DNA of 64,000 nt from Brevibacterium sediminis (GTDB lineage: Bacteria > Actinomycetota > Actinomycetes > Actinomycetales > Brevibacteriaceae), in NCBI RefSeq assembly GCF_013623905.1, contig NZ_JABKDD010000007.1:1-64000 (forward strand), written 5' to 3'. The notes below the pieces were generated by a model that did not search any database, was not told where the DNA came from, and saw only the letters and a program-made list of their open reading frames with translations. Of the stretch, positions 8,553 through 17,659 are shown piece by piece. Position 1 is the first letter of the stretch; each line of letters opens with the position of its first letter. A program made the position numbers and the translations under genes.

Positions 8553-9347
8553 GTGTTCGCTGAAGAACGGCAACGACGCATCGCTGAGCTCGTCAGCGAA
8601 GCGGGCCGGGTCAATGTCACCGATCTGGCCGCCGATTTCGACATCACGACGGAAACCGTTCGACGCGACCTCGCCGCCCTCGAAAAGGCCGGAGCCCTCC
8701 AGCGCGTCCACGGGGGAGCGGTGCCTTGCCGTCCCCACAGCCTCGAAGAGCCGGCCTTCGACGACCGCGAGATCCACAACCTCGATGAGAAGACAGCGAT
8801 CGCCCGGTCAGCGCTGAGCCTGCTGGAGGAGACGATGAGCATCTCCGTGGACGGCGGCACGACCTGTGCGGCCTTCGCTCGCGCGATCGCCGACGAAGCC
8901 CATGGCCGCCTCGTCGCCGGACAGGCACCGCGACAACTGCGCGTCATCACGAACTCCCTGTCCGCCATCGACAGCCTGGCCGGAGCGCCCGGCGTCGACA
9001 TCTTCGTCCTCCCCGGCCGGTTCCGACCGGTCACCCGGGCCATGGTCGGACCGCAGACGATCACGGCCATCGAGGGCCATCGAGTGGATCTCGCGGTGCT
9101 CGGCACCAATGGACTCACCGGCGACGGCGTCTCCACGCCCGACCATGACGAGGCGGCGACGAAGTCAGCGTTCGTGCACTCCGGACGCAGGGTCGCCGTG
9201 CTCGCCGACTCAGCGAAGTTCGATGCCATCTCTCTGGTGCGGTTCGCGGAACTCGACCAGATCGATGTCCTCATCACCGATGACGCGCCGGAAGAGTCGT
9301 TGTCGGCCGATCTGGAGACTGCGGAAGTCGAGGTCGTCACTCCATGA
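8553..9347 (+). CDS. fruR: DeoR-family fructose operon repressor
   Basis: Encodes 264 aa. An N-terminal DeoR winged helix (RQRRIAELVSEAGRVNVTDLAADFDITTETVRRDL, about 6-40) is followed by the sugar-phosphate isomerase-like sensor domain containing VDGGTTCAAFARAI and GTNGLTGDGVSTPD. Such proteins release DNA on binding fructose phosphates. The GTG start follows AAGGGAAAGG. It overlaps fruK by 4 bp (ATGA), so translation is coupled. Confidence 0.9.
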   Translation: MFAEERQRRIAELVSEAGRVNVTDLAADFDITTETVRRDLAALEKAGALQRVHGGAVPCRPHSLEEPAFDDREIHNLDEKTAIARSALSLLEETMSISVDGGTTCAAFARAIADEAHGRLVAGQAPRQLRVITNSLSAIDSLAGAPGVDIFVLPGRFRPVTRAMVGPQTITAIEGHRVDLAVLGTNGLTGDGVSTPDHDEAATKSAFVHSGRRVAVLADSAKFDAISLVRFAELDQIDVLITDDAPEESLSADLETAEVEVVTP

Positions 9348-10486
9348 TCCTCACCCTCACCGCCAACCCCAGCCTCGATCGGACCATCGAAGTGCCCGGC
9401 CCCGTTCTCCGCGGCCAGGTGCAGCGCGCCGTCTGGGCCGGACAGCAGCCCGGCGGCAAGGGAGTCAACGTCTCCCGTGCCGTGGCGGCCTCCGACCGTG
9501 ACACCCTGGCGGTCCTGCCCGGAGACATCGACGACCCGGTGCTCACCGGACTCGACGCGACCGGACTGGCTCATCGCTCCGTTCCCACCGGCACGCCGCT
9601 GCGGTCCAATATCACCGTCACCGAACCCGACGGCACGACGACGAAGATCAACGAACCAGGCTCGCCTCTGAGCCCGCAGGCTCAGGACGAACTGCTCGAT
9701 CTCGTGGCCGAGCAGGCAGTCGGTGCGAGCTGGGTCGTCCTGGCCGGTTCGCTGCCTCCAGGAGTCGACGATGACTTCTACGCCCGCGCGATCAAACGTA
9801 TCCGCCAGCTTGATCGTCCGCCGCTGATCGCCGTCGACACCTCCGGTGCTCCTCTGACTGCGGCCCTGATGGCCTCACCAGATCTCATCAAACCCAACGC
9901 CGAAGAACTCGCCGAGCTCCTCAACGCCGCCGGCCTCCTGCACGCCTCCGGTCTCCGGGACGATTCTGACCCACGTGTCGCCGTCGAATCCCTCGGCACC
10001 GCCGAACTGCAGACGATCGCCGACCGCCTCGAGTCCTCACCGCAGCTCACGGCTCGCGCCACATCGACCCTGCTCAACGCGCGCGGCCCCCGCCCGCGGT
10101 CGATCCTTGCGACCTTGGGCGCCGGCGGCGCAGTGCTCGCCCAGCCGGACGCTGCCTGGCATGCCCAGCATCCGCCTACGGACGTCGTGAGCACCGTGGG
10201 CGCGGGCGACTCCACCCTCGCCGGGTACCTGCTGGGTCTGACCGACGGCCGTGAACCCGATGCGGCTCTGGCGCGAGCCGTCGCCTACGGATCCGCAGCC
10301 GCCCGGCTGCGCGGCACCGGAGTGCCGAGCCCGGCGGACGCCCGGACCGACGCGGTGACCGTGACGTCACTGGAGACATCCGCAGCACCGCTGACAGGTA
10401 GTCCCACAGCACATACAGACACGCATACCGACGACACTTCCCACCGACATGAGGGCACAGCCCCCGAAGCCGAGGAGGCACGATGA
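9344..10486 (+). CDS. fruK: 1-phosphofructokinase
   Basis: Encodes 380 aa. It phosphorylates fructose-1-phosphate, the PTS product, to fructose-1,6-bisphosphate. PfkB-family signs are the N-terminal LTANPSLDRT, GGKGVNVSRA (37-46) and TVGAGDSTLAGYLLG with catalytic base Asp289. It is longer than the usual 310 aa or so: there is an added segment around residues 190-240 and a C-terminal Thr/His/Glu-rich tail of about 45 residues without predicted fold. It overlaps fruR and fruA by 4 bp each. Confidence 0.92.
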   Translation: MILTLTANPSLDRTIEVPGPVLRGQVQRAVWAGQQPGGKGVNVSRAVAASDRDTLAVLPGDIDDPVLTGLDATGLAHRSVPTGTPLRSNITVTEPDGTTTKINEPGSPLSPQAQDELLDLVAEQAVGASWVVLAGSLPPGVDDDFYARAIKRIRQLDRPPLIAVDTSGAPLTAALMASPDLIKPNAEELAELLNAAGLLHASGLRDDSDPRVAVESLGTAELQTIADRLESSPQLTARATSTLLNARGPRPRSILATLGAGGAVLAQPDAAWHAQHPPTDVVSTVGAGDSTLAGYLLGLTDGREPDAALARAVAYGSAAARLRGTGVPSPADARTDAVTVTSLETSAAPLTGSPTAHTDTHTDDTSHRHEGTAPEAEEAR

Positions 10487-12669
10487 CATCGCTCATCACA
10501 ACAGACCTGGTGGTCCTCGACGCGGATCAGGGGACGGCGTCGTCCGCTGTCATCCGCGCTCTGGCCGCCACGATCGCCGAACAGGGCCGCGCGAACTCCG
10601 CAGACGGATTGGCGGACGCGGCGATCGCCCGCGAAGAGAAGACCCCGACCGGCGTTCCCGGCGGCATCGCCATCCCGCACGCCCGCACCGAGGCGGTCAC
10701 CGAACCCAGCCTCGCAATGGCGCGACTGAACCCGCCGGTCGACTTCGGTGCCAAGGACGGCCCCGCCGACCTCGTGTTCATGATCGCCGCCCCCGAGGGC
10801 GCCGGGAAGGACCACCTCAAGCTCCTGTCGAAACTCGCGCGGTCACTGGTGAAGAAGGACTTCGTCGCCTCCCTGCGCGCGGCGACGACCGAGCAGGAAG
10901 TCGTCGACCTCGTCGAAACCGCCCTCGGCCTACGCGAGACGCCCGAAGAGCAGACCAGCACCGAGGCGGCCCCTACCGGCGCACCCACCACCGGTGCCGC
11001 TGGGGCCCCCACCGAATCCGCCTCATCCTCGACCGACCACCCCCGCCGCGTCGTCGCCGTCACGGCCTGCCCGACGGGAATCGCCCACACCTATATGGCC
11101 GCCGACGCCCTCGTCCAGGCCGGAGCCGAGATGGGCATCGACGTCGTCACCGAGACTCAGGGCTCGAGCGGCACGACTCCGCTCGACCAGTCCGTCATCG
11201 ATGCCGCCGATGCCGTCGTCTTCGCTGTCGACGTCGACGTCCGCGACAAGCCGCGGTTCGCCGGCAAACCCTATGTGCAGGTGCCGGTCAAGGCCGGAAT
11301 CGATGATCCGCAGGGCCTCATCGCGAAGGCCCTCGCCGAGGCGGACGCTCCCAACGGCCGCAGGCTGGCCGCCGCTCACGCCGCCGCCGACGACGAATCG
11401 TCCACGGCAGGAAACTCTCGCGAAAGCATCGGCGCCCACCTCAAGCGCGTACTGCTGACCGGTGTCAGCTACATGATCCCCTTCGTCGCCGCCGGCGGAC
11501 TGCTCATGGCACTGGGGTTCCTCCTCGGCGGATTCGACATCCCCGACTACGCCGAGGACATCGTTCTGGGCAACTCCCTGTGGAACCTGCCCACCGAATA
11601 CGGTGACCTGGCATTCGGACCCGTCGGCGCCTACCTGGGCGCCGTGGCCTTCCAGATCGGCAACCTGTCGATGAGCTTCCTCGTCGCCGCCCTGGCCGGA
11701 TACATCGCCTACGGCATCGCCGACCGCCCCGGAATCGCTCCCGGCTTCACCGTCGGCGCCGTCGCCGTGCTCATGGGCGCCGGGTTCATCGGCGGCATCA
11801 TCGGCGGACTCCTCGCCGGCTATATCGCCCACTGGATCGGCTCCTTAGCCGCACCGAGGTGGCTGCGCGGACTCATGCCTGTCGTCATCATCCCGCTGGT
11901 GGCCTCCCTTGTCTCCTCCGGCCTGATGTTCATGGTCCTCGGCGGGCCGATCAGCGCCCTGACCAAGGGTCTCGACAGTTGGCTGAGCTCGATGACCGGA
12001 ACCGCCGCCATCGTCCTCGGGCTCATCCTCGGCGCGATGATGGCCGTCGATCTGGGCGGCCCCGTCAACAAGGTTGCCTACTCGTTCGCCGTCGCCGGCC
12101 TCGCCGCAGGCTCCGTCGGCAACCCCGTGCCGTGGGAGATCATGGCCACGGTGATGGCCGCCGGAATGGTTCCGCCCCTGGCCATGGCGCTGGCCACCGC
12201 CGTCCGCCCACGCATCTTCTCCCAGGCGGAGAAGGAGAACGGAAAGGCCGCCTGGCTGCTCGGCGCCGCGTTCATCTCCGAAGGCGCTATTCCCTTCGCC
12301 GCCTCCGATCCGCTGCGCGTGATCCCTGCCTCGGTCGTCGGTGCCGGCGTCACGGGCGGCATGACGATGGCCTTCTCCGTCACCAGCCAGGCCCCGCACG
12401 GCGGCGTGTTCGTCTTCTTCGCCATCGACTCGTTCCTGCTGTTCCTGCTCTCCGTCGTCGTCGGCACGATCATCAGCGCCGTGCTGGTGCTCGCGCTCAA
12501 GATCCTCGTCCGCAAGGGCGGAGCGGCGGGCCTCGCCGAGGCGGCCGACCGGTCCGCACCGGCGACGACCGCAGCCACGTCGACCGGTTCGACCACCGGA
12601 TCCGGTTCGGCCGGTGAGGCTCAGCCGGCCGAACCGGTATCGTCGAACGCTGACGCCACACGAGTCTGA
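10483..12669 (+). CDS. fruA: PTS fructose transporter subunit IIABC
   Basis: Encodes 728 aa with three fused PTS parts. EIIA (1-150) has phospho-histidine His66 in GIAIPHARTEAV. After a Thr/Ala-rich linker, EIIB-fru (about 186-290) has phospho-cysteine Cys196 in TACPTGIAHTYMAADAL. EIIC (about 315-675) has 8-10 membrane helices, including the MAVDLGGPVNKVAYSFA and AAFISEGAIPFA loops of the fructose-mannitol family. The last 50 residues are a low-complexity Ala/Thr/Ser tail. It imports fructose as fructose-1-phosphate at the membrane. Confidence 0.96.
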   Translation: MTSLITTDLVVLDADQGTASSAVIRALAATIAEQGRANSADGLADAAIAREEKTPTGVPGGIAIPHARTEAVTEPSLAMARLNPPVDFGAKDGPADLVFMIAAPEGAGKDHLKLLSKLARSLVKKDFVASLRAATTEQEVVDLVETALGLRETPEEQTSTEAAPTGAPTTGAAGAPTESASSSTDHPRRVVAVTACPTGIAHTYMAADALVQAGAEMGIDVVTETQGSSGTTPLDQSVIDAADAVVFAVDVDVRDKPRFAGKPYVQVPVKAGIDDPQGLIAKALAEADAPNGRRLAAAHAAADDESSTAGNSRESIGAHLKRVLLTGVSYMIPFVAAGGLLMALGFLLGGFDIPDYAEDIVLGNSLWNLPTEYGDLAFGPVGAYLGAVAFQIGNLSMSFLVAALAGYIAYGIADRPGIAPGFTVGAVAVLMGAGFIGGIIGGLLAGYIAHWIGSLAAPRWLRGLMPVVIIPLVASLVSSGLMFMVLGGPISALTKGLDSWLSSMTGTAAIVLGLILGAMMAVDLGGPVNKVAYSFAVAGLAAGSVGNPVPWEIMATVMAAGMVPPLAMALATAVRPRIFSQAEKENGKAAWLLGAAFISEGAIPFAASDPLRVIPASVVGAGVTGGMTMAFSVTSQAPHGGVFVFFAIDSFLLFLLSVVVGTIISAVLVLALKILVRKGGAAGLAEAADRSAPATTAATSTGSTTGSGSAGEAQPAEPVSSNADATRV

Positions 12670-12707
12670 CCGCTCTCACCGACGAGGCAAGACAGGAAGG
12701 AATGGGG

Positions 12708-14378
12708 ATGTCCGCAGAGTTCTCAGGCATCGGAGTCGTACCCGGACGGGTCATCGCCCCGGCGCTGACCATGCCCGACCCCGTGTCCGCACCCGTGGCG
12801 AAGCCCGCCCCGGCTGATCCCGAAGCGGAGGCGAACAGGATCCGAGAGGCCTCGGCCGCCGTCCACGCCGAACTGCGTGAGCGCGCCGAATCCGTCACCG
12901 GGGACGCCCGCGACGTGCTCAAGGCCACCGCCCTCATGGCCAAGGACCCCACCCTGGTGAAGACGGCGATCAGACGCCTGTCCGACACCGACGCGGAGAC
13001 CGCGATCTGGACGGTGGCCGCGGAGACCGCTGCACAGTTTGAGAAGCTCGGCGGCTATATGGCCGAACGCGCAGCCGACGTCCTCGATGTCCGCGCCCGT
13101 CTCGTCGCCCATCTGCGTGGAGTGCCGGCCCCCGGCATTCCACACGCGGCCGAGCCCTTCGTGCTCATCGCCACGGATCTCGCTCCCGCCGACACCGCAA
13201 CTCTGGATCCTGAGCTGGTCGTCGGACTCGTCTGCGCAGAGGGTGGACCGCAGAGCCATACGGCCATCCTCGCCAGGTCGTTGGGCATTCCCGCCGTGGT
13301 CGCAGCCGCCGGCGTCCGCGAGATCACCGACCACACACCCGTCTTCGTCGACGGCGGTGCCGGAGTCCTGCGCACCGAACCCGGAGCGACGGAGACCGGC
13401 CTCGTCGAGGCATGGGCGGAGACGGCTGGCCGTCTGCAGTCGTTCACCGGACCCTGTCTCTTGAGCGACGGCACCCGGATTCCGCTGCGTGCGAATGTCG
13501 GCGACGGCGCTCAGGCACGGGCAGCGGCAGCCGCCGGTGCCGAAGGCGTCGGTCTGCTGCGCACCGAGTTCTGCTTCCTCGATCGTGACACCGAACCCAG
13601 CGTCGAGGAGCAGGCCGAGGCCTATGGGCAGGTGTTCGCAGCCTTCGATGATCACAAGGTCGTCGTGCGCACCCTCGACGCCGGAGCCGACAAGCCTCTG
13701 CCGTTCCTCACCGACGCCGATGAACCGAACCCGGCCCTGGGCGTACGCGGATTCCGGACCAGTCGCCGGGCTCAGGGCGTCCTCGAACGTCAGCTCGAGG
13801 CGATCGCGCTCGCCGCCTCAAGGCATGCGGTGACCGTCCACGTCATGGCTCCGATGATCGCCACCGCCGAGGAGGCCCGACAGTTCGCAGACCTCGTTCG
13901 TGCGGCAGGACTCCCCACCGCCGGTGTCATGGTTGAGGTCCCCTCGGCGGCGCTGCAGGCGGCCACGATCCTCGAGGAAGTCGAGTTCGCGTCCATCGGC
14001 ACGAATGATCTCACCCAGTACGTCATGGCCTCCGACCGCATGCTCGGCGGCCTGGCCGAACTCAGCGACTCGTGGCAGCCGGCAGTCCTGCAGCTCATCG
14101 GCATCGCCGCCGCCCAGGGCGCTGCGGCGGAGAAGTCGGTGGGCGTGTGCGGAGAGGCCGCGGCCGATCCGGCATTGGCCGTCGTGCTCGTGGGCCTCGG
14201 AGTCACCAGCCTGTCCATGGCGCCGCGGGCTCTGCCGGCAGTCGCCGAGGTGCTGTCCGGTGTCACCCTGGAGCGGGCACAGCAGATCGCCCGCAGCGCA
14301 CTTGCGGCGCGCAGCCCGAGCGAGGCGAAGGCCATAGTCCGTGCCGAGCTGCCGATCCTCGACGAGCTCGGCCTGTGA
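12708..14378 (+). CDS. ptsI: Phosphoenolpyruvate-protein phosphotransferase (enzyme I)
   Basis: Encodes 556 aa. EI takes phosphate from PEP and passes it to HPr. The phosphohistidine domain has GGPQSHTAILARSLG with His184, and the C-terminal PEP-binding barrel has GVGLLRTEFCFLDR, IGTNDLTQYVMASDR and VCGEAAADP with Cys481. ATG at 12708 is preferred over ATG at 12702 because AGGAAGG lies 7 nt before it. It lies 38 bp after fruA in the same operon, so this EI probably serves fructose uptake first. Confidence 0.96.
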   Translation: MSAEFSGIGVVPGRVIAPALTMPDPVSAPVAKPAPADPEAEANRIREASAAVHAELRERAESVTGDARDVLKATALMAKDPTLVKTAIRRLSDTDAETAIWTVAAETAAQFEKLGGYMAERAADVLDVRARLVAHLRGVPAPGIPHAAEPFVLIATDLAPADTATLDPELVVGLVCAEGGPQSHTAILARSLGIPAVVAAAGVREITDHTPVFVDGGAGVLRTEPGATETGLVEAWAETAGRLQSFTGPCLLSDGTRIPLRANVGDGAQARAAAAAGAEGVGLLRTEFCFLDRDTEPSVEEQAEAYGQVFAAFDDHKVVVRTLDAGADKPLPFLTDADEPNPALGVRGFRTSRRAQGVLERQLEAIALAASRHAVTVHVMAPMIATAEEARQFADLVRAAGLPTAGVMVEVPSAALQAATILEEVEFASIGTNDLTQYVMASDRMLGGLAELSDSWQPAVLQLIGIAAAQGAAAEKSVGVCGEAAADPALAVVLVGLGVTSLSMAPRALPAVAEVLSGVTLERAQQIARSALAARSPSEAKAIVRAELPILDELGL

Positions 14379-14499
14379 GCCCGGACGTCAGGGGAGTGGC
14401 CCCGTGACGTACTCAGCACCACCGCAGACACCACCAACAGGAAATGCCGAGACACCGGTCCGGCCGAACCGCGGCCGGTCTGATCAGGAAGGACAACTC

Positions 14500-14781
14500 A
14501 TGGCAGAGACCATCGCAACAGTCGGAAGCACCGTCGGCCTGCACGCCCGTCCAGCAGCACTGCTGGCCGAGGCTGCCGCAGACTATGACCTCGAGATCAC
14601 CATCGCCCTGGAGGGCGAACCGGCCGAGGACGCCCTCGATGCGGCCAGCGTGCTCTCCCTCATGGGCCTCGGCGCGGAATACGGTCAGAAGGTCGTTCTG
14701 CGCGCCGAGGGTGACGGAGCCGATGAAGCACTGGCCAACCTCAAGCAGCTCATCGAGACCGACCACGACGCCGAAGGCTGA
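14500..14781 (+). CDS. ptsH: HPr phosphocarrier protein
   Basis: Encodes 93 aa. VGLHARPAALL holds the phosphorylated His15. The region DAASVLSLMGLG places a serine (Ser50) where regulatory Ser46 lies in Firmicutes HPr; whether it is phosphorylated here is unknown, as no HPr kinase is visible. AGGAAGG lies 7 nt before the ATG. The gap from ptsI is 121 bp; the frame is open upstream but unrelated to HPr. It is the last gene of the fructose PTS operon. Confidence 0.95.
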   Translation: MAETIATVGSTVGLHARPAALLAEAAADYDLEITIALEGEPAEDALDAASVLSLMGLGAEYGQKVVLRAEGDGADEALANLKQLIETDHDAEG

Positions 14782-14820
14782 GCGGCACACCCTCGAGGAG
14801 GCGGCGACCGGTCCGCTCAG
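14779..14820 (+). terminator. Weak hairpin after ptsH
   Basis: CTGAGCGG and CCGCTCAG form 8-bp arms around a long loop directly after the ptsH stop. It is possibly a terminator and only weakly supported. Confidence 0.3.
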
Positions 14821-14822
14821 TT

Positions 14823-14828
14823 TAGACT
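14823..14828 (+). promoter_or_regulatory. -10 box of a leaderless gene (TAGACT)
   Basis: TAGACT ends 6 nt before the ATG at 14835 with no ribosome site between, indicating a leaderless mRNA separate from the fru operon. Confidence 0.6.
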
Positions 14829-14834
14829 GATCGA

Positions 14835-16112
14835 ATGTCCGCCTCCCTGCTGCCCTCTGACTCTGCCGCCGCCCACCGCAGCCGGGGTCTGCTGGCGGTA
14901 TTCCCTCAGCTGAGCGACTTGCCCGGCCTGCCGCAGGCGCGGATGCTCATCGACTACGTCATCGGTCGCCGCTGCGGAGCCCTCGACGTCTCGGGTCGTG
15001 ACACCGAAGGCACCTTCGTCGCCGCCGAACTCTCAGCCGAGGTCCCCGAGAACCTCATCCTCGTCGACGACGCGCACGGTCTGCAGGCGACCCTGCTCAG
15101 CCGGCTGACTCAGGTATGCACATACAACGACCGGCTCGACGAGGCACGGACCTTGGCCGCAGCGGTCGAGTCCCTGGCCGGAGCCGGCGAATCCGCCGGA
15201 GAGGCCGGAGAGGCCAGTGCCGAAGCGGCCCCCGTGCTGGCGGTGAGCGAGCTCAATGAGATCGCGGGACTGGCCGAACTCGGCGTAGGGGAGACGTGGG
15301 CAGTCGTCAACGCTCCGAAGGCGATGAATGCGCTCACCGAGACGATCGCGGTACTGCAGCCGTTGGCGAGCACCATCATCGTCATCGGCCGCAGCGATGC
15401 GATGAGCCGGGGCGTCAACAAGGAGCTCGCCCGCGGATTCGGCCGAGTCGATGTCTCTCCCGGGGTCGGCAAGCACCGGATGATCATCGGCAGCCGCCCC
15501 CTGTCCTCTCCGAGCCTGCCGGAATTCCCACGCCGTGGGGCGATCACCCAAGGCGGTGTCGGTGAGCTCGAAGTCCGCGCACATGGGGCCTGCTTTTCCG
15601 GGACGAAGAGCGATGAGGGCTCGGAGCTGCTCATCGACTCACTGCTGAGACTGCTCCCAGGCGGGGCGCCGGAATCTGTGCTCGACCTCGGCTGCGGCAA
15701 CGGCTGGCTGCTCACCGCAGCCATGCGGGCCTCGGGGGCGAATACGGGGCTCGGCGTCGATGTGTCGAAGGCGGCGGTCGCCTCGGCGAGGGCCACAGCG
15801 GAGGCGAACGGAGTCGGAGTCGATATCATCCTCGGTGATGCCGCAGATCCGGGAGAACCGGCGCTCGCGAACTTAGGCGAATTCGATGTCATCCTGCTCA
15901 ATCCGCCGTTCCATCAGGGAACGGCCATCGAGACCGAGACGGCCGCGGCGCTCATGGCCACGGCCGCCGAGCATCTGGCGCCGGGCGGGCAGGTGCTCAC
16001 GGTGTTCAATTCGCATCTGCGCTACCGGGATCGTCTCGAATCGATCATCGGACCGAGTCGGCAGCTGGCCCGGAACAAGAAGTTCACTGTCATCGCCAGC
16101 CGCCGCGACTGA
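14835..16112 (+). CDS. Class I SAM methyltransferase, RsmC/RlmG family
   Basis: Encodes 425 aa. The family makes m2G in 16S (RsmC) or 23S (RlmG) rRNA. The N-terminal half is a degenerate methyltransferase-like domain as in RsmC. The C-terminal half has the SAM motif LDLGCGNGWLLTAAMRA (about 283-299) and the catalytic NPPFHQG (about 356-362) of guanine-N2 methyltransferases. A 20-residue Ala/Glu/Gly-rich insert lies near residue 120. Which rRNA base is methylated cannot be decided from sequence. Confidence 0.85.
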   Translation: MSASLLPSDSAAAHRSRGLLAVFPQLSDLPGLPQARMLIDYVIGRRCGALDVSGRDTEGTFVAAELSAEVPENLILVDDAHGLQATLLSRLTQVCTYNDRLDEARTLAAAVESLAGAGESAGEAGEASAEAAPVLAVSELNEIAGLAELGVGETWAVVNAPKAMNALTETIAVLQPLASTIIVIGRSDAMSRGVNKELARGFGRVDVSPGVGKHRMIIGSRPLSSPSLPEFPRRGAITQGGVGELEVRAHGACFSGTKSDEGSELLIDSLLRLLPGGAPESVLDLGCGNGWLLTAAMRASGANTGLGVDVSKAAVASARATAEANGVGVDIILGDAADPGEPALANLGEFDVILLNPPFHQGTAIETETAAALMATAAEHLAPGGQVLTVFNSHLRYRDRLESIIGPSRQLARNKKFTVIASRRD

Positions 16113-16126
16113 GATCTCTCACCAGC

Positions 16127-16165
16127 TGTGCGATCGGGTCGGCAGGTGGCCGTCCCGATCGCACA
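16127..16165. terminator. Bidirectional terminator between convergent genes
   Basis: TGTGCGATCGGG (16127-16138) and CCCGATCGCACA (16154-16165) are perfect 12-bp arms. It lies between the methyltransferase (+) and the HAAS protein (-) and can serve both. Confidence 0.8.
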
Positions 16166-16168
16166 ACT

Positions 16169-17140
16169 TCACCGACGATTGCGGCGATAGATCCGCCAGG
16201 TGCTCACCTGATCCCAGACGGTGATGATCCAGATCGCGATGACCGTGATGATCTGCTGGAAGTCGGCGTTCCCGGTGTTCGTGAGCTCGGAGTGGAGGAC
16301 CGGCTGAGTCAGCAGCGCGATGGTGAGGAAGACGGCCATGGCGATGTCGACGATCCCGCCGATGATGGCCACGGTCGGTTTCGCCGAGGCGGTCGTGAAC
16401 TTGATGACCTCGACTGCGGCCATGAGCGCGAGGAAGGCCCAGTAGCCGAGCAGCCAGCCGACGCCGAGGTCGGGGTTGACGAACGTCTCCCCACCGTTGA
16501 GGTGGCCGACGTAGAGCAGAGAGGTCGGGATGAGCGGGACCATTGCCAGGGCGACGATGAAGACCAGCCCGAGCCCCGCCTCGGCGCGGATCTGCTTGCT
16601 GCGGGAATCACGTCGGTCGAGATCATCGATCGTCCACGTGCCCGGTTTCCGCTTCCGGAGCGAATCGGATGCGCCGCCGTCCATTCCGCGATCGCCGAGA
16701 CCGATGATGATCGTGATGGCGGCGAAGGCGGTCAGCAGGGCGATGACAGTGTTGCCGGCCGTCTTGCCGATGATCTCTCCGATCTGGACTCCGGGGGAGA
16801 CGGCGATGGTGGTCACGATGTTTGTGAGCACGGCGAGCAGACCGACGATGGGCAGGACCCAACGCAGCGCCCAGATATAGAGCGGGTAGGAATTCGGGCC
16901 GATGAGGTGCTGCGGAGAGTTCGAGTACTCCCGCGACAGCGCGACGGGATCGCCGAGCTCTTCGAGGACTTCGCGTTCGACGGTCGCCGTGTGATCCGGG
17001 GACGAATCCGCATCCTCGCCAAGGCGGGCGTCGACCATGTCGTCGATCGTGGCGGTGATCTCGGCGGCGATGTCGGGCCGGGAGTCTTCGGGCAGGTGGC
17101 GGGTGACGTTGTCGACGTAGATTTCGGTGAGCGCACTCAT
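16169..17140 (-). CDS. HAAS-domain membrane protein, partner of PadR
   Basis: Encodes 323 aa. The N-terminal 75 residues (YVDNVTRHLPEDSRPDIAAEI...LGDPVALSREY) match the HAAS signalling domain found in DUF1700/DUF1129-type proteins encoded next to PadR regulators. About seven membrane helices follow, from residue 87 to the end. ATG at 17140 overlaps the padR stop by 4 bp, so the two are co-translated. The pairing suggests a membrane sensor or an output of the PadR switch; the ligand is unknown. Confidence 0.82.
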   Translation of the reverse strand: MSALTEIYVDNVTRHLPEDSRPDIAAEITATIDDMVDARLGEDADSSPDHTATVEREVLEELGDPVALSREYSNSPQHLIGPNSYPLYIWALRWVLPIVGLLAVLTNIVTTIAVSPGVQIGEIIGKTAGNTVIALLTAFAAITIIIGLGDRGMDGGASDSLRKRKPGTWTIDDLDRRDSRSKQIRAEAGLGLVFIVALAMVPLIPTSLLYVGHLNGGETFVNPDLGVGWLLGYWAFLALMAAVEVIKFTTASAKPTVAIIGGIVDIAMAVFLTIALLTQPVLHSELTNTGNADFQQIITVIAIWIITVWDQVSTWRIYRRNRR

Positions 17141-17484
17141 GGTGTGCCGTCCTTCCAGAGCTTGGTGATGCTGGAGTTGAGTTCGAGCCAGTGGCTGTGC
17201 AGTGCGGCGGCGACTTCGGCGCCGCTGTCGGTGAGTGTGTAGTACTTGCGGGGGCGGGCTTGTTCGGTGTTCCAAACAGCTGAGAGCAGGCCCTGTTTCT
17301 CGAGCCGCCGCAGGAGGGGGTAGAGGGTGTTGGCCTCGGTGGCGATGCCAGCTTCGGTCAGCGTCGTCAGCAGCGAGTAGCCGTACTGCGGCCGTCGACA
17401 GGCGACGAGGCTGGCGAAGACCACGGTGCCGCGTCGCAGCTCCTGTTCGTGGGTGGCCAGTGCCTTGTCTTCATCCTCGTTCAT
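17137..17484 (-). CDS. PadR-family transcriptional regulator
   Basis: Encodes 115 aa. The winged helix RRPQYGYSLLTTLTEAGIATEANTLYPLLRRLEKQGLL and wing ARPRKYYTLTDSGAE are typical of short PadR proteins (subfamily s2). PadR dimers repress their own operon. The gene lies behind a 21-bp perfect palindrome that overlaps its -10 box, and its 3' end overlaps the HAAS gene by 4 bp. Confidence 0.9.
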   Translation of the reverse strand: MNEDEDKALATHEQELRRGTVVFASLVACRRPQYGYSLLTTLTEAGIATEANTLYPLLRRLEKQGLLSAVWNTEQARPRKYYTLTDSGAEVAAALHSHWLELNSSITKLWKDGTP

Positions 17485-17491
17485 GCATCAC

Positions 17492-17515
17492 ACGATAGTG
17501 TGTGTCACACACTAT
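17492..17515 (-). promoter_or_regulatory. PadR operator and -10 box
   Basis: ATAGTGTGTG (17495-17504), centre T, CACACACTAT (17506-17515) is a perfect 21-bp palindrome. On the minus strand TATCGT (17492-17497) is a plausible -10 box 7 nt before the padR ATG, so a bound repressor would block it. Confidence 0.75.
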
Positions 17516-17567
17516 TGCAAGAGGCAGGGTATTTCTTGCTGCGGCACGGTGCGCGGCACGGTTTAGG

Positions 17568-17614
17568 GTGAGCAGCCCACGTTGGAACATGGGCTATTCG
17601 CCTCAACCTGGGCT
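17568..17614. repeat. Intergenic palindromic element, degenerate copy
   Basis: GTGAGCAGCCCA, a 10-nt spacer, TGGGCT, 13 nt, TGGGCT. The same order and spacing occur in a fuller form at 35701-35766. Here the inner stem is reduced to AGCCCA/TGGGCT. It lies between padR and the HAD gene. Confidence 0.55.
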
Positions 17615-17647
17615 TTCCGGCACACGAGTAGCGCGGGCATCGGTAGG

Positions 17648-17653
17648 TAGTCT
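17648..17653 (+). promoter_or_regulatory. -10 box of a leaderless gene (TAGTCT)
   Basis: TAGTCT ends 6 nt before ATG 17660 of the HAD hydrolase; no ribosome site is present. Confidence 0.55.
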
Positions 17654-17659
17654 TGCCTC

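Noticed and set aside
15170..15230. Ala/Glu/Gly-rich segment in the RsmC-like gene as a domain boundary of two genes
   Set aside because: The frame is continuous and both halves belong to the normal RsmC/RlmG architecture, so it is only an insert.
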